Shown here: positions 36,787 through 47,070 of the stretch, piece after piece
How positions within the stretch are numbered: position 1 is the stretch's first letter
How the letters are laid out: every line of letters starts with the position of its first letter
From: Acanthamoeba sp. SK_2022b
Lineage: Eukaryota; Discosea; Longamoebia; Acanthamoebidae
Assembly: GCA_027943245.1 (NCBI GenBank)
Contig: JANDJZ010000017.1
Location: 210,243 to 274,242, forward strand
Direction: 5' to 3'
DNA length: 64,000 nucleotides
Program-made: the position numbers and the translations under genes
The notes under the pieces: model-generated
What the model was told of the DNA's origin: nothing
Database searches by the model: none
The model's input: the letters and a program-made list of their open reading frames with translations, nothing else

Positions 36787-37359
36787 GGTCGGTGCAGGGG
36801 GTGGGCCATTATATCACCGTTCTCTTCGAGGGCTGCCTGCAGATGTGTGCAATCGCAACGGGGTCGCTGGTGTCTGTGGTCGTTCGGGCTCAACACGGGA
36901 AACAAAGAAAGCGGGTTCCGGCCGAGTCGGGTTTTTGCTCTGCTTGCGCCCCGAAGGCTGGCTGATTTTATTTGTTTTGCAATGGGACTGCGCTACTGCT
37001 TCCCGTTTTCGTTGGCAGTTGGCCCATCATCGTGCCTTGGGCCGGCGCGGCCGAAAGCGCCACCAACCAACACACCGGTGTTGCGGGCAAGCACTTCGAG
37101 CGGCAGGTCGCGATGGCGGCAGGGAAAATGAATGGGAAATACACCGCTGTTCTTGTCGACTGTGAGAACAAGAAGCAACCTCCTGCTCAATCAGAAGTTC
37201 TTGTAAACGGTTGGCGTGGTGGCCACCCCGCTCGACTCTGCTCCACGGCTGCGCTCCTGACATAATATTTGGGCACCATCGTCGTCCTCTTCCTCCATCT
37301 ATTCCATTCTCTTCTGTTGGCCATTTTAAGTTGCACTCTCCATCATCTCTAGAACACAC
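36787..37359. promoter_or_regulatory. Divergent intergenic region, charged protein / R-SNARE
   Basis: 573 bases between outward-facing starts. A GCCATTATATCACC phrase near 36,806 could be a weak TATA-like element. Short open frames exist (for example 36,972-37,265) but show no domain. I see no convincing gene. Confidence 0.4.
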
Positions 37360-38375
37360 ATGGCGGCGCCCCTGGCTCGTGCAAAATCTCCACCTGCAGG
37401 CAACCCTGCCCCTCCCTTTGCACCCTCACGCGACAACGAAGATGGAGACGAAATGGTAGGATTCAACCAAAATGCGCCGCTACCCCGACCCGACTCTTTC
37501 ATCGTGTTCTGCCTTATCTCTCTCGAGACAAAGATTTTGGCCCAGGCCACATCGCCCATCATCCCTCCCTCAGAAGTCGAGGAACGCAAGGATGCGCTCA
37601 AGTGCGGCCAGTTGACGGAGAAAATGCTGGAGAAGATCAGCGGGCAGCTGAAGAATAACCACATGAAGACGCTCACAACGACCGCTTACTCCTTTCACTA
37701 TATCATGGAGGACGGCTTGATCTTCATCTGCGCGGCCCACCCCGAATTCGAACAAAAGATCGCCTTTGGCTTCCTGCGTGACGTGAAGGAGCGCTTCTTG
37801 AAGAAGTTCGACGTGGATCGCGTCAAGGCTGCCAAGCCCTACGAACTCAACGACGAGTTCCAACGCACGCTCGAGAAGAAGATGGTCTACTACTCGACCG
37901 AGAGCACGGAGAAGATCGTGGAAGTCATGCGCAAGCTCGACAGGGTCAAGCAGACCATGCGAGAGACCATCGACCGCGCCATTCGACGAGGTGAGGATCT
38001 CTCCGAGCTCGCGTGGAAGGCCAAGACCATGGAGGACGCCGGCCAGAGCTTCAAGCTCGTAGCTGCCGAGACCAAGCGCAAGTACTGCTGGCTCAACTTC
38101 AAGACCTCCCTCGCGTTTGCTCTCGTACTCTCCCCCATTCCCTTTCCTTGTCCCTCGCTCTTGCCCATTCCGTGACCCACCCGATCTGGCATACCGCCAC
38201 AACGCGCAACTGAAACGCTGATCCTCCTTGCGACCTCTCCTTGCGTCCGTGCTGGCGACCACAGGTGGTGGCGCTCTGTGTGCTGGCGGTGATCTGGATC
38301 ATCGGCAGTATAGCTTGCGGCGGGCTGACGTGGAGGGCGTGCCGGAGCAGCGAGAGCACGACGACCACCGAGTGA
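37360..38375 (+). CDS. Longin-domain R-SNARE, VAMP7-like
   Basis: Membrane-fusion SNARE of the endolysosomal/secretory system. The longin domain spans about residues 40-150 (SFIVFCLISLETKILAQATS; YSFHYIMEDGLIFICAAHPE; IAFGFLRDVKERFLKKFDVD). The SNARE helix follows (EKIVEVMRKLDRVKQTMRET, IDRAIRRGEDLSELAWKA) with the expected zero-layer Arg in QTMRET. After one intron (donor GTACTC after GCTCTC, acceptor CCACAG at about 38,264) comes the membrane anchor VVALCVLAVIWIIGSIACGG. The frame starts at an ATG at 37360 with an unusual Pro/Ala-rich leader of 31 residues. A second in-frame ATG at 37453 (MVGFNQNAPL) would give a normal length and is about as likely. Confidence 0.88.
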
Positions 38376-39068
38376 GCCAGCTCGCTGGCCATCGAGGCGC
38401 GCGCACACCAAGCTGGACACCAATTGAAGCGCGTTTCCTTCAGGCGGGACAGCGAGTGAGCCTCTGGCACGCGACGGGATGAGGGACGGCTTTTGGGCGT
38501 TGATGGATCTACTGTAGCATACTTCTTATCTATCATGCACGAAGCGAATGCGAGTGACGCGCAGTCACGGTGCGATGGCGCAAGGACCCTTTGTCCGTCG
38601 TAGGCCGAAAACATGTGTGCCTCTTGCAAATTCCTTAACAACTACGGCGACCGTTAGCTACGCACCGTAGGAATTTGCGACGCGAACGGACGGGATATTC
38701 GCCAAGCTCGCCCGTCAAGAAGAAGGCCCATGAGCGAGGTCGGAACCTCAGGCCGCACTCGGATGTCCTGTTTCTGTTTAGGTGCGCCGTAGGGCACGGC
38801 CACTGGCAGTTTCGGCCTTCAGATGTGAATCGAACAGGAATCGTTTGAAAGACGGTGGAAATTCTCTTCAGTCATCTGCGGCAGGCGAGGTCATGGCACA
38901 CCACGTACCTCGAACCCCGCAACTTCTCACAACACAAGAGCTCGTACCGCCAAGCAAGAGCAAAGCAACTAAGCCACAAAGCAATCAATTGAACGATCTT
39001 GGTCCGCATACGCAGACCACACAACGCAAACCACTTAGAACCATAAACAGCACAACCACACTATCAAC
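38376..39068. other. Intergenic, R-SNARE 3' side to amidotransferase start
   Basis: About 690 bases with no supported gene; it should contain the SNARE 3' UTR and the amidotransferase promoter. I checked for tRNA-like boxes and found none convincing. The one structured element is the hairpin at 38,626-38,678. Confidence 0.5.
38626..38678. repeat. Two-part inverted repeat / potential RNA hairpin
   Basis: GCAAATTC (38,626-38,633) pairs with GAATTTGC (38,671-38,678). Immediately inside, CTACGG (38,642-38,647) pairs with CCGTAG (38,665-38,670), giving 14 perfect pairs with an 8-base bulge on one side and a 17-base loop. Confidence 0.75.
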
Positions 39069-41991
39069 ATGTGCAGATGGATGGTATATATGGGCAAGCC
39101 CATTATCATGGCGGATATTGTCACGCGTCCGCAGAACTCTATCGGTAACGTAGCTCACCCCTGGTGAAAACGAGTGAGCTTTGTGCGTCCGGTCGAGGCT
39201 GACAACCTTGCTACTGCCCACAACAGTGCACCAGAGCAAGCACAGCCCGTACCTGCCCTTTGTGCACGGCCACCATGGGGAGGCCAAGGTCATGAACACA
39301 GCTATCAACGGCGATGGGTTCGGAGTGGGCTGGTACCATCTCCTACTGTGCAATGCGTGTACACGCTGCCTACAGATCCCCTTACACTTCATCTGGCACT
39401 TAACACACCAGGTACGATAACTTCGGCCCAGAGCCCTGCGTGTTCAAGTCCACCATTCCCTCCTGGAACTGCACCAACCTGCAGGCCATTGCCGCCCACG
39501 TTCAGTGCGTGTTCTCCCGCTGCTTTCTCCAAATCTTTAACGTACCCCCAGCCCCGCGACTCTAACGTGACCTCCTGCTGTTCACTCCCCACAAACAAAC
39601 CTCTTCAGGACCCATTGCGCCTTCGCCCACGTGCGTGCTGGTACGATATTTACACGTTCGCTCTGCACGATCTTTTGGCTTGCCAGCTCCACTCACATGA
39701 TCTGTGTGCGCGTTCGCGTCCGGCAGCATCCAACGGCTCCATCGCCGAATCCAATTGCCACCCGTTCAAGTTTGGCAAGTGCGTTTCCCTCCTCTCTCCA
39801 ACCTCCTCCTCGCGCACTTGGCTCTCTTCTTGTCTGTACTGACGCTCGTGGCGAACAACCTGAACGTGCGGCAGGATGCTCTTCATGCAAAACGGCACCA
39901 TCGCCCACTTCACCAAGATCAGGGTGCAAATCCTTGAGGAGATCAAGTACACCACCGCGTCGATGATCGAGGTATGATCGACTCCCTCTCCTAACAGGGT
40001 TGCCGGCGTGCTGACGCTGTACGCGTGGTGGCCTTGCCTTGGTTGCAACAGGGAATGACCGACAGCGAGCATGCCGGCGCGCTCTACGTTCACTTCCTTC
40101 CCAACCACGACCCCAACAAGGACCACTCGGGTCATGTGATGAAGGAAGCGATGCTCAAGATGATCAAGTTCATCCTCGACGTCATAAAGCGTGAGGAGGA
40201 GAAGACCGAAAAAGTCGACGGTACACACTGCACGGGTGGCCACCGCTCGAACACGCGCCTAATCTCCCCCCTCTTTCGCTTCACGCATCTATCAAGGTGT
40301 GCGCATCCACACTCCGTCAAACATGAACTTTGCCGTGACCGACGGAACAGTCATGATCGCCACCCGCTACAGGGATTCCAAGTACTCGACCACCAGCCCC
40401 ACCGCCTTCGCTCAAGCATCTGGATTCTAATCGCGGTCGCTCGCTCGCTCTCTCTCTCTCCTCTTCTTTTCGCCATGTGGTTGTTTTGTTGTCACTATCG
40501 CCAGGATCTCGCACCCGCCATCGCTGTACTTCTCCGAGGCGAAGCAGCTCCACCTGCACGCCGACCCCGAGAACAACTCGCAGGGCGTCGAGATCGATTG
40601 GCACTACCCCTCGGATCAGGAAGAGGTGCGTCGCGTTCGCGCTCCCCCCCCCTCTGCCATGGCTGATGTGCGACCTTGCCCCACTCTCACACCCCCCGCT
40701 GCTCTCATCTAGGCCGAGTCTGTGGTGGTGGCGTCGGAGCCGCTGACCCGACAGCCCAAGAACTGGATGCTGGTGCCCCGCAACCATCTGCTGGTCATCA
40801 CGGCCCACCAGAGGACAATCATCGAGGCCATCGACTTCGAGGAGGAGGAGAGCGAGGGCGAGAAGGTCCGGGAGGCGCCCGCCGACGAGACCGAGGTCAA
40901 GAACGAAATCGAGGAGACAAAGGCCAGCGAGTGGGACCTGGCCGGAGCTTATTCCAGCGAGAAGATCACCGGCGAAGAGGAGTTGCGCGAGGTCAGCCTC
41001 CTCTCCCATTCACCTCCCGCAGGACTCTTCCGCTCCCGGCTGTCCCTTCTCTTACCCTCCATCTCTTGCGCGTTGCTCTCAACAGGAGGTATTGCAAGAC
41101 CCGCGTAACATGATGAAGGTGGGCAAGAACCGGGGCAGCGTAGAGGAGCAGAAGAAGGTGAAGCAAGAGCTCAAGGACAAGGCGCCCGACTTCAGCCAGA
41201 TGCCGACCTATGACGGCAGGCGTCGGCACAGCCTGGCCTCGTGGTACCCGCGCATGGCGTCGGAAAACCCGTCGGCCGGAATCGCCTCCCTTACGCCGCT
41301 GCCGCCTACCACCGGCCACGCCACCCCGCCCCTCGTGCACCGGGCCAACTCGTCGGTGGGAACCGCCCCGCGCAAGCGTCCCCACAAGCTGGCCGACAGG
41401 CTGGAGGTGATGCCGGCCCCGCGGTCCTCACGCTCGGCGTCGCTGCCCTACGGCACGCTGGACCAGCAGCCACCCGCCGACCTCTACTCGTCGCCGGACA
41501 CGCCATCCACCTCGCTGCCCTCCTCCCCCGCGCCGCCGTCGCACACGAGCTCGTCGCCCATGAGCCTCAAGCTCGTCGAGACGGGCGGCGAGACCGACCT
41601 CGCCAAGGGAATCAAGGACCACCAGAAGGCGACCAAGTCCAAGAAGGGCCTCTCGCCCGAGCACGAGCTCACCGAAGAGGGCCAGATGAAGGACGACATG
41701 GGCCTACAGAAGCGCAAGGCCGTGACGCCGATCGAGGATCTCGACGTCCGCACGGCCGCCCACGAACTCACCAAGTCGGTGGGCGAGCCACTGGACAAGC
41801 TGAAGGACAAGGGCAAGGCCAGGCTGAACGAGCTGGGCAAGAGCGTGGGCAGCAGCGACGCCGTCGCGGCGACCAAGCAGGCCCTGGCGGCTGCGGGCGA
41901 CATGCACCTTCGTCTGGACCTCTCCAAGGGATTCCTGCTCCTGCTCATCGTTAACGTGCTGTGCGCCGTGATGTGGACCGCCAAGTGCTGA
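39069..41991 (+). CDS. Tail-anchored DUG3-like class II glutamine amidotransferase
   Basis: Starts MCRWMVYMGKPIIMADIVTR; Cys2 is the N-terminal nucleophile of class II (Ntn) amidotransferases once Met is removed. Further exons give NGDGFGVGWY, RYDNFGPEPCVFKSTIPSWN, THCAFAHVRA, NGSIAESNCHPFKFGK, MLFMQNGTIAHFTKIRVQIL, NMNFAVTDGTVMIATRYRDS and NWMLVPRNHLLVITAHQ. This is the order of yeast Dug3, which cleaves glutathione with Dug2, and of bacterial YafJ. The catalytic part ends near 40,830. Then comes an acidic segment, a long Ser/Pro-rich disordered stretch, amphipathic Lys/Ala helices (HELTKSVGEPLDKLKDKGKA) and a hydrophobic end, GFLLLLIVNVLCAVMWTAKC, at the very C-terminus. That end is unlike Dug3 and predicts a tail anchor. 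At least nine introns. AATAAA lies 82 bases after the stop. Confidence 0.87.
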
Positions 41992-42072
41992 CACTCGGCC
42001 TGCTGCCCCCCCCCCCTCTGTTCCTTGTGGATGTGTGCGTGCCCACGTAGCGGTTAGAGTACTGAACACACG

Positions 42073-42078
42073 AATAAA
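42073..42078 (+). terminator. Polyadenylation signal AATAAA of the amidotransferase gene
   Basis: A perfect AATAAA 82 bases after the stop codon, in an otherwise GC-rich stretch. Confidence 0.6.
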
Positions 42079-42166
42079 GGAGAGAGCCCTACACACCACC
42101 AGGGGTCGGCATTTTGGGGGGGCGGGGTGGGCTCTCAGCGTTACACGCGCGCGGCATCGTTGGACT

Positions 42167-42208
42167 TCGATAAAAGGCACGATCACAGGCAGTGATCGAT
42201 AAGGGCAC
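42167..42208. promoter_or_regulatory. GATA-like direct repeat around an inverted repeat
   Basis: TCGATAAAAGGCAC (42,167) and TCGATAAGGGCAC (42,196) are near-identical direct repeats, each with a GATAA core. Between and overlapping them lies GATCAC-AGGCA-GTGATC (42,181-42,197), a perfect 6-bp inverted repeat. They could be factor-binding sites for the AT-hook gene 500 bases downstream. Confidence 0.4.
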
Positions 42209-42570
42209 CGGTGACGCTCTACAGGACCAAAGGACAGTTCGCCGCCAACACCGGTTGGCTGCACCACGGCCCTTTGTTCGCTCACCGGCACGAGAGATGT
42301 CGCGCATAGCCTCCTACTGGCCAGCCTTACGGGAGACCACACCCTCTTGAATCGCAGGTCCCGCCGCTGCGGTTGGTGAGCCAACACACAGCAGAGGGCC
42401 AAGTTAACCGAAGCCAGAAAGGTGCCAGCGATTTGCAGGGCCATCTCTTCTGTCAGCGAACTGTCGGCGACCGGCATCACAAGAAATGGGGGATCTCTGG
42501 GGCCTTGAACAATGGGGCCCGTAGCACGGACGCCCGTGGGCTCTGTGGCGGAAGGCGGCGCTACCGCTAA

Positions 42571-42597
42571 ACGTGTTTGACCACCAGTCAAACACGT
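42571..42597. promoter_or_regulatory. Perfect 11-bp inverted repeat upstream of a TATA box
   Basis: ACGTGTTTGAC (42,571-42,581), spacer CACCA, then GTCAAACACGT (42,587-42,597). It lies about 117 bases upstream of the TATA box, so a dimeric operator-like site is plausible; a transcribed hairpin is less likely. Confidence 0.6.
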
Positions 42598-42713
42598 CTC
42601 CTCTCCACCGTTAGAGTGCGGCCACCTGCGGCGATTGGTTCGCGGTGTTCTCATGAGATGATGCCAGTCCCTGTACACAGAGGGGAACAACACGAACACC
42701 CTCTCCCCGCTCC

Positions 42714-42720
42714 TATAAAA
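42714..42720 (+). promoter_or_regulatory. TATA box of the AT-hook gene
   Basis: TATAAAA in a GC-rich setting, facing the downstream gene, with transcription expected to begin about 25-35 bases on (near 42,745). It is the clearest TATA box in the window. Confidence 0.7.
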
Positions 42721-42824
42721 GAGGATCAATTCCAGTCCCCTTTGTGTCTCCATCTCTCCTTGTTCTTCTCAGCACCTTCGACTCCTTCAAGCCTTCCAAT
42801 CCTGCTGCCCTCTGGCGAACAACG

Positions 42825-43098
42825 GTGAGGCTTAAGGTCAAGCTCGAAGCACCGCCCTTGTAGCATCACTCTAGCCCAGCCACTACTGTTGTGCTTTTGC
42901 CCGAAGGGCGTCAGGTACACACGGCTTGTCCCTAGGCACCGGCCACTTTTTATGTCACTTTGGGTGTCGTTTCTTATCTCAAGCTTGCCTACGGTCGCCT
43001 GGATTCTGCTACTTCTTTTCTGCGAGCCCCGTGCTCGTTCTATGCTCCTTGCCGCGGTCCATTAAGCTGACCAGAGCTCTTCTCTCCTCTCTTGACAG
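42825..43098 (+). other. 5'-UTR intron of the AT-hook gene
   Basis: Donor GTGAGG follows GAACAACG, and the acceptor CTCTCTTGACAG precedes ACCAACCCCC. No coding ATG is needed upstream, so the intron lies in the 5' UTR. Confidence 0.6.
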
Positions 43099-43174
43099 AC
43101 CAACCCCCTCGTCAGCAAAACGCCGAGGCCGAGGCTTCGTTCTTCTTCATTCTCTCCCCCCCGACAACTTCAAG

Positions 43175-44386
43175 ATGATAAAGAGAGGAAGACCCAAGGG
43201 CGCCACCGCCTACCCGGAGACCGCTGTCTGCATCAAGTGTGGCGTGTTTCGACCCAAGAGGCGCGGCTTCTGTGATCGCTGTCGACCAAGGAACCGTAGC
43301 ACCGCTTCGAAAACCTCTGCGAATTCCACGGCGACCCCGACCGCCGCTGCGCGACCTCCATCGTCCTCCTCGCCGTCATCCCCCCTGCACGCAGCCGCTA
43401 TCGTCACCCCCGCCACCGACAAGCCGATCGACGTGCAAGATAGGGACCCGGCCCTCGTGAAAACTCGCCCGCCGGTTGCCGCACAGGCCAGCAGCAACCG
43501 GCCAACTGCTCTCGAGAGACAACCGTCACCTCCTTTGTCGGCTCGAGCTGGGACCGAGCCCTCCCTCCCGCGTGGGGTCAAGAGGAGTCAACCGGACGTG
43601 GACGCATCTGGCCGCAATGCCACAGAGGCGCAGATCCGGGAAAAGCGGAGGCGCACGGTCAGCGCGCCAACCTGCGGCAGCCAAATAGCCGCGTTGCTGG
43701 CCTCGGCAGCGATGCAGCCGACGACGACGGCGACCATGGAGCGCGGCAACCGCAACGTGGACGTGGTCAGCGCCTACGGTGGGTCGGCCACGGGGCTGGT
43801 GGGCAGGGAGAGCCGCTACGCCTCGGCAACGGGCGGCTCGCCGGCCCATCAGTTGGCGCTCCTCCTGCCTAGATCGGACGGCACGGCGGTCGACGTAGTC
43901 CCGCTCCAGTTCGTCTCTTCGGCGTCGCCTACCGCCACGGCAGCCTCGCCGGCGCTCTCCCCCTATGGCTCGTCGACGGGGTCGCCCGCCTCGTCTCCCT
44001 CGGTCAACTCCTCCTCGCACTCGCTCATGTCGCTGGCCAACGTCAGCGCTCTCGCCGCTGCGCGCTACCCCTCGCCGTCCCACCACTCTGCCTCCTCCTC
44101 CTCATCTTCCTGGTCTTCCTCTCCCTCGTCGTCTCCTCCTCGTCCATTGATCTCCTCGTCGCCCTACTCTTCTCCCTGTACCGCTTCGCCCTTCGGCGCG
44201 GGCTTCGCCGAGCCCAGGCCTAACACCAGCAAGGCCGGCGATCTGGTCCTGCCCAGCCTGTGTTCTCTGGCGCTACCACGCCCGGCCCTGCCGCGCCACT
44301 TCTTCGCGGCCCACGGATCGGGGATTCACCTCTCGTCGGTGGTGGCCACCCCTCCCTCCGCCTCTCTCCGCCTGGCTCCCAACTGA
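43175..44386 (+). CDS. AT-hook and CxxC-CxxC protein, probable DNA-binding regulator
   Basis: Single-exon coding region from the ATG at 43175: MIKRGRPKGATAYPETAVCI. The start carries an AT-hook core (RGRPKG). CIKCGVFRPKRRGFCDRC then gives C-x2-C-x10-C-x2-C, a small zinc-ribbon-like site, followed by a basic PRNR. The remaining 350 residues are Ser/Ala/Pro/Thr-rich and probably disordered, with one basic cluster (REKRRRTVSAP) that could be a nuclear signal. I do not recognise a named family. The in-frame opening extends upstream of 43,175 but contains the UTR intron, so this ATG is preferred. The presence of a TATA box and a UTR intron suggests strong or regulated expression. Confidence 0.72.
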   Translation: MIKRGRPKGATAYPETAVCIKCGVFRPKRRGFCDRCRPRNRSTASKTSANSTATPTAAARPPSSSSPSSPLHAAAIVTPATDKPIDVQDRDPALVKTRPPVAAQASSNRPTALERQPSPPLSARAGTEPSLPRGVKRSQPDVDASGRNATEAQIREKRRRTVSAPTCGSQIAALLASAAMQPTTTATMERGNRNVDVVSAYGGSATGLVGRESRYASATGGSPAHQLALLLPRSDGTAVDVVPLQFVSSASPTATAASPALSPYGSSTGSPASSPSVNSSSHSLMSLANVSALAAARYPSPSHHSASSSSSSWSSSPSSSPPRPLISSSPYSSPCTASPFGAGFAEPRPNTSKAGDLVLPSLCSLALPRPALPRHFFAAHGSGIHLSSVVATPPSASLRLAPN

Positions 44387-45024
44387 ACACATCTCTATGC
44401 TAGAGCCTCTCCTCAGGCCGTTCAGAGTTTAAAGGGCTTCCGTTCGAGTGCATAAGCGACGAACCTCAGCCCCCGTCTCCTCATATTGTCATCATCTACA
44501 ACAACACATCGCAGCGCAACAGCTACACTATGTACATACACTCGCACTAGTATATCAGCTAGTCCAAATATATATCATACATTCGCCCCAAGAGGTCTAG
44601 GCAACGGCCAGTGATACGATTCGATGGAAAAGAAAGCAGAATGCATAGCATTCTGGATGTCAAGAGAAAACGCATTAGGCACACAAGCACGTTTTTACAC
44701 TCGGTACTGTTTAACGAAAGAGAAGGAAGAGTGCATCAGTCACTCAATTAAACCTGGGTCTACTATGCGCAATCCGACATGAAGGGAAGTGCACAAGATC
44801 AGGTAGAGGAGAGCAAGGTAATCAGCGAGTGGTACAGATAAAAGAGCGGGCAAGGTATGGCTCCTTGTTTTATGGTGTAATTACAAGTGAAGAGATTGAA
44901 TACATGCAAAGTGTGGAGATACTCCGAATATAGAGAGAGCATTATCTACAAATATAGAGGAGCAGAAGAGGGAGCTGATATCTACAAGAGTATGAACGTG
45001 ACCGGGTTGGGTTGCGCTGCGCTA
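44387..45024. other. Convergent intergenic region with both 3' UTRs
   Basis: 638 A/T-richer bases between convergent stops, including TATATA-type stretches near 44,570. No ORF with coding character. It contains the 44,637-44,655 inverted repeat. Confidence 0.5.
44637..44655. repeat. Inverted repeat CAGAATGC-ATA-GCATTCTG
   Basis: Perfect 8-bp arms with a 3-base spacer. The GAATGC...GCATTC core is shared with the element at 56,204-56,223. Confidence 0.7.
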
Positions 45025-47070
45025 TCACAACACCCATGACTGACCATGGCTCACCGGCTCCTCCGCCTCCCAGCGGAACACTGTCTTGCCTTCCCAAGAA
45101 ATCAACTGCGCAGAGAAGGGATAGATGAGCGACTTCCTTGGCCAAAGTAAGTTCAGTTCTGAGAGGAGTCGTACGTGAGCCCAGTATCCGTGGACGGCTT
45201 CGCACGTCAAGAGGATCCCCGCGTCGCCCCTGATCTCTGCATTGACGCTGTGGTACATCTTGCGTGCACCGCTGGCGCTCCCTCCGCACTCAAGCCACCA
45301 CTCTTCTTGCCTGTGGAAATGGAGCAACCGGAGCGTGAGCCATCTATAGACAATGTGGAGGCAGGGCTGTGGCGCACCCGTTGGCGTTGACGAGAACCAC
45401 TTCCACGACCGAATCGATGACGTGGGAGTAGTGGTAGAAGACGAACGAGCCGTCCGGCAGCGGGACGATGCCTCCATGGGCGCCGGCGCGGCCGCTGAAG
45501 CTCTTGGAAAGCTCCCAGACCTGCTCCCCGGCGAGCGTGTGGCAGCTGCCACGGCCGTCCTTGATCATCACCAACTTGTCGTCGGCATGCACGCAAGCTG
45601 TCAGGTTCTATAGTTTAGAACAGAGCCAAACGCGTCAGTCCTGGCTCGCAGCTGCTCGACCGAGCTACGATTCAAAGCGTCGACGCACCCCCTTGATGAC
45701 CAGGCCGATCTCCCCGTTCTTGGCGCTGACGATGAGCGACGACGACGGGCATGGAGGGAAATCGTCGATTGAAGCCAGCAGGTAATCTGGAATTCAAGAG
45801 CACACGAGCGCGAGTGAGCATGCGTGCGTGCGCCCGGATGGGAGAGTCAAGCCGAGTGCATGACAGGAACCGTACCGGGAGAGAGTACGACGGGCTTGGA
45901 GGGCTCGCAGCGCATGTCGTTGCTGAGCGGGAGGAGGTCGGCGCGCCACATCTCGCGGCCGGTGCGGGAGTCCAGAGCAACGAGCGGTCGCTCGCGCACG
46001 ACGATGCGGCCCTCATAGACCGCGTCGTCGCAGCCCACCGCGTAGACAGTGTCCGCATCATGGGGCGACGCCGCCACCAGGTAGTTGCAGAAGAGCTTGT
46101 GCCGCCACAGCTCCTGGCCCGTGTGCTTGTCGAGGCCCACCAGCGTCGTGTTGATGCTGACGACCACCGCGCTGCGGGTCACGGCCTTGAGCGGCGGCCG
46201 CACGCCTCCGCTGACGCCCTCGAGGCTTCGGTTCCACGCCCAGCCCAGCTTCTCGTTGGCGTACCACACGGTTGCCTTCTTCTCGCGGCGGCCGGCCGGG
46301 CCGTCGGCAGCGTTGGAGAGGTAGAACTGCACCTGCAGAACCTCCTCCCCCTCCTGGTGGGCCATCTCCGTGGCGTAGTGGCGCTCGCGCCGGTAAGGAC
46401 TGATCGAGTCGCGGCACTGCTCGAACGGGCGCGTGCAGAGCGAGGGGAAGTCGTAGAGCCAGCCCTTGAGCATGACCGGCCGGTTGGTGCTCCACTCCAT
46501 CTGCTCGTAGGCCTGCGCCCACGAGCCCGCCCCGAGGGCCGCGTGCACGGGCGCCGCGCCGTAGTGTCGCAGCGACGGCCAACGGCTCCTCACGAACCCG
46601 CGCCACAGGTGGTCGTCCCCGCACACGTGATGAAGCCAGCGGTTGGCCTGCACCATCACCACCGTCGCACAAAGTCAATCTCTCAACAGCACAAGAAGAA
46701 AGGAAAGGAAGCGGGCAGTGCGTACCAGGCGGAGAGAAAGGAGGTGTCTGGGGCTAAGATAGTGGAGGACGTGGAAGAGGATTTCGATGGGCAGCTCGGC
46801 CAGCAGGTTAAAGAGGGGGAGGCGCGGGTGGTGGTCCACCGCCATCATCTCCACGTCCTCTTCGTGGTCGGAGTAGACGTCGTGCATGCCCGTCGAGGAC
46901 TCCTCATCCTCGCTCTCCTCCATCGGAGAGAGGTAGTGGGTCTCTTCATCTGAAGAGTCGCCCGCGAGATCGTCCTCCGCGAGAAAGGTCTTTCGAATCG
47001 GCACCGGCGAGTCGTTGTCGTGGACGCTGTGTTTGTGCGGTAAGAGGAACGGAACAAGAGCAGGCAGCAT
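45025..47070 (-). CDS. F-box protein with PQQ/WD-like beta-propeller
   Basis: The ATG at 47070 (MLPALVPFLLPHKHSVHDND) opens an acidic 60-residue leader. An F-box follows: FNLLAELPIEILFHVLHYLS, PRHLLSLRLV. After an intron near 46,665-46,730 it continues NRWLHHVCGDDHLWRGFVRS, a typical F-box end. Repeated blade-like segments then appear: SINTTLVGLDKHTGQELWRH, VVRERPLVALDSRTGREMWR, SSSLIVSAKNGEIGLVIKG, VIDSVVEVVLVNANG and LISWEGKTVFRWEAEE. The G-x-E-x-W-R pattern resembles PQQ/quinoprotein-like blades more than WD40. F-box proteins recruit targets to SCF ubiquitin ligases; the propeller would bind the substrate. Target unknown. Confidence 0.8.

Larger units (their letters stand above)
41992..43174. 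other. Intergenic and 5' UTR upstream of the AT-hook gene
   Basis: 1.18 kb that holds the amidotransferase 3' end, a run of 11 C at 42,006-42,016, several symmetric elements, a TATA box and a 5'-UTR intron (listed separately). No coding region supported between 41,992 and 43,174. Confidence 0.65.

Noticed and set aside
36972..37265. 97-codon + frame in the divergent region before the SNARE
   Set aside because: It starts hydrophobic but becomes low-complexity and has no homologous look; no splice links it to the SNARE frame.
38810..38900. GTTCGATTC on the minus strand, like a tRNA T-loop
   Set aside because: The flanking bases do not form a 5-bp T-stem and there is no A-box or cloverleaf upstream.
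45751..46953. 400-codon + strand open frame
   Set aside because: Antisense to the F-box/beta-propeller exons, which have clear domains and splice signals; the + frame shows only Ala/Arg/Val-rich shadow sequence.
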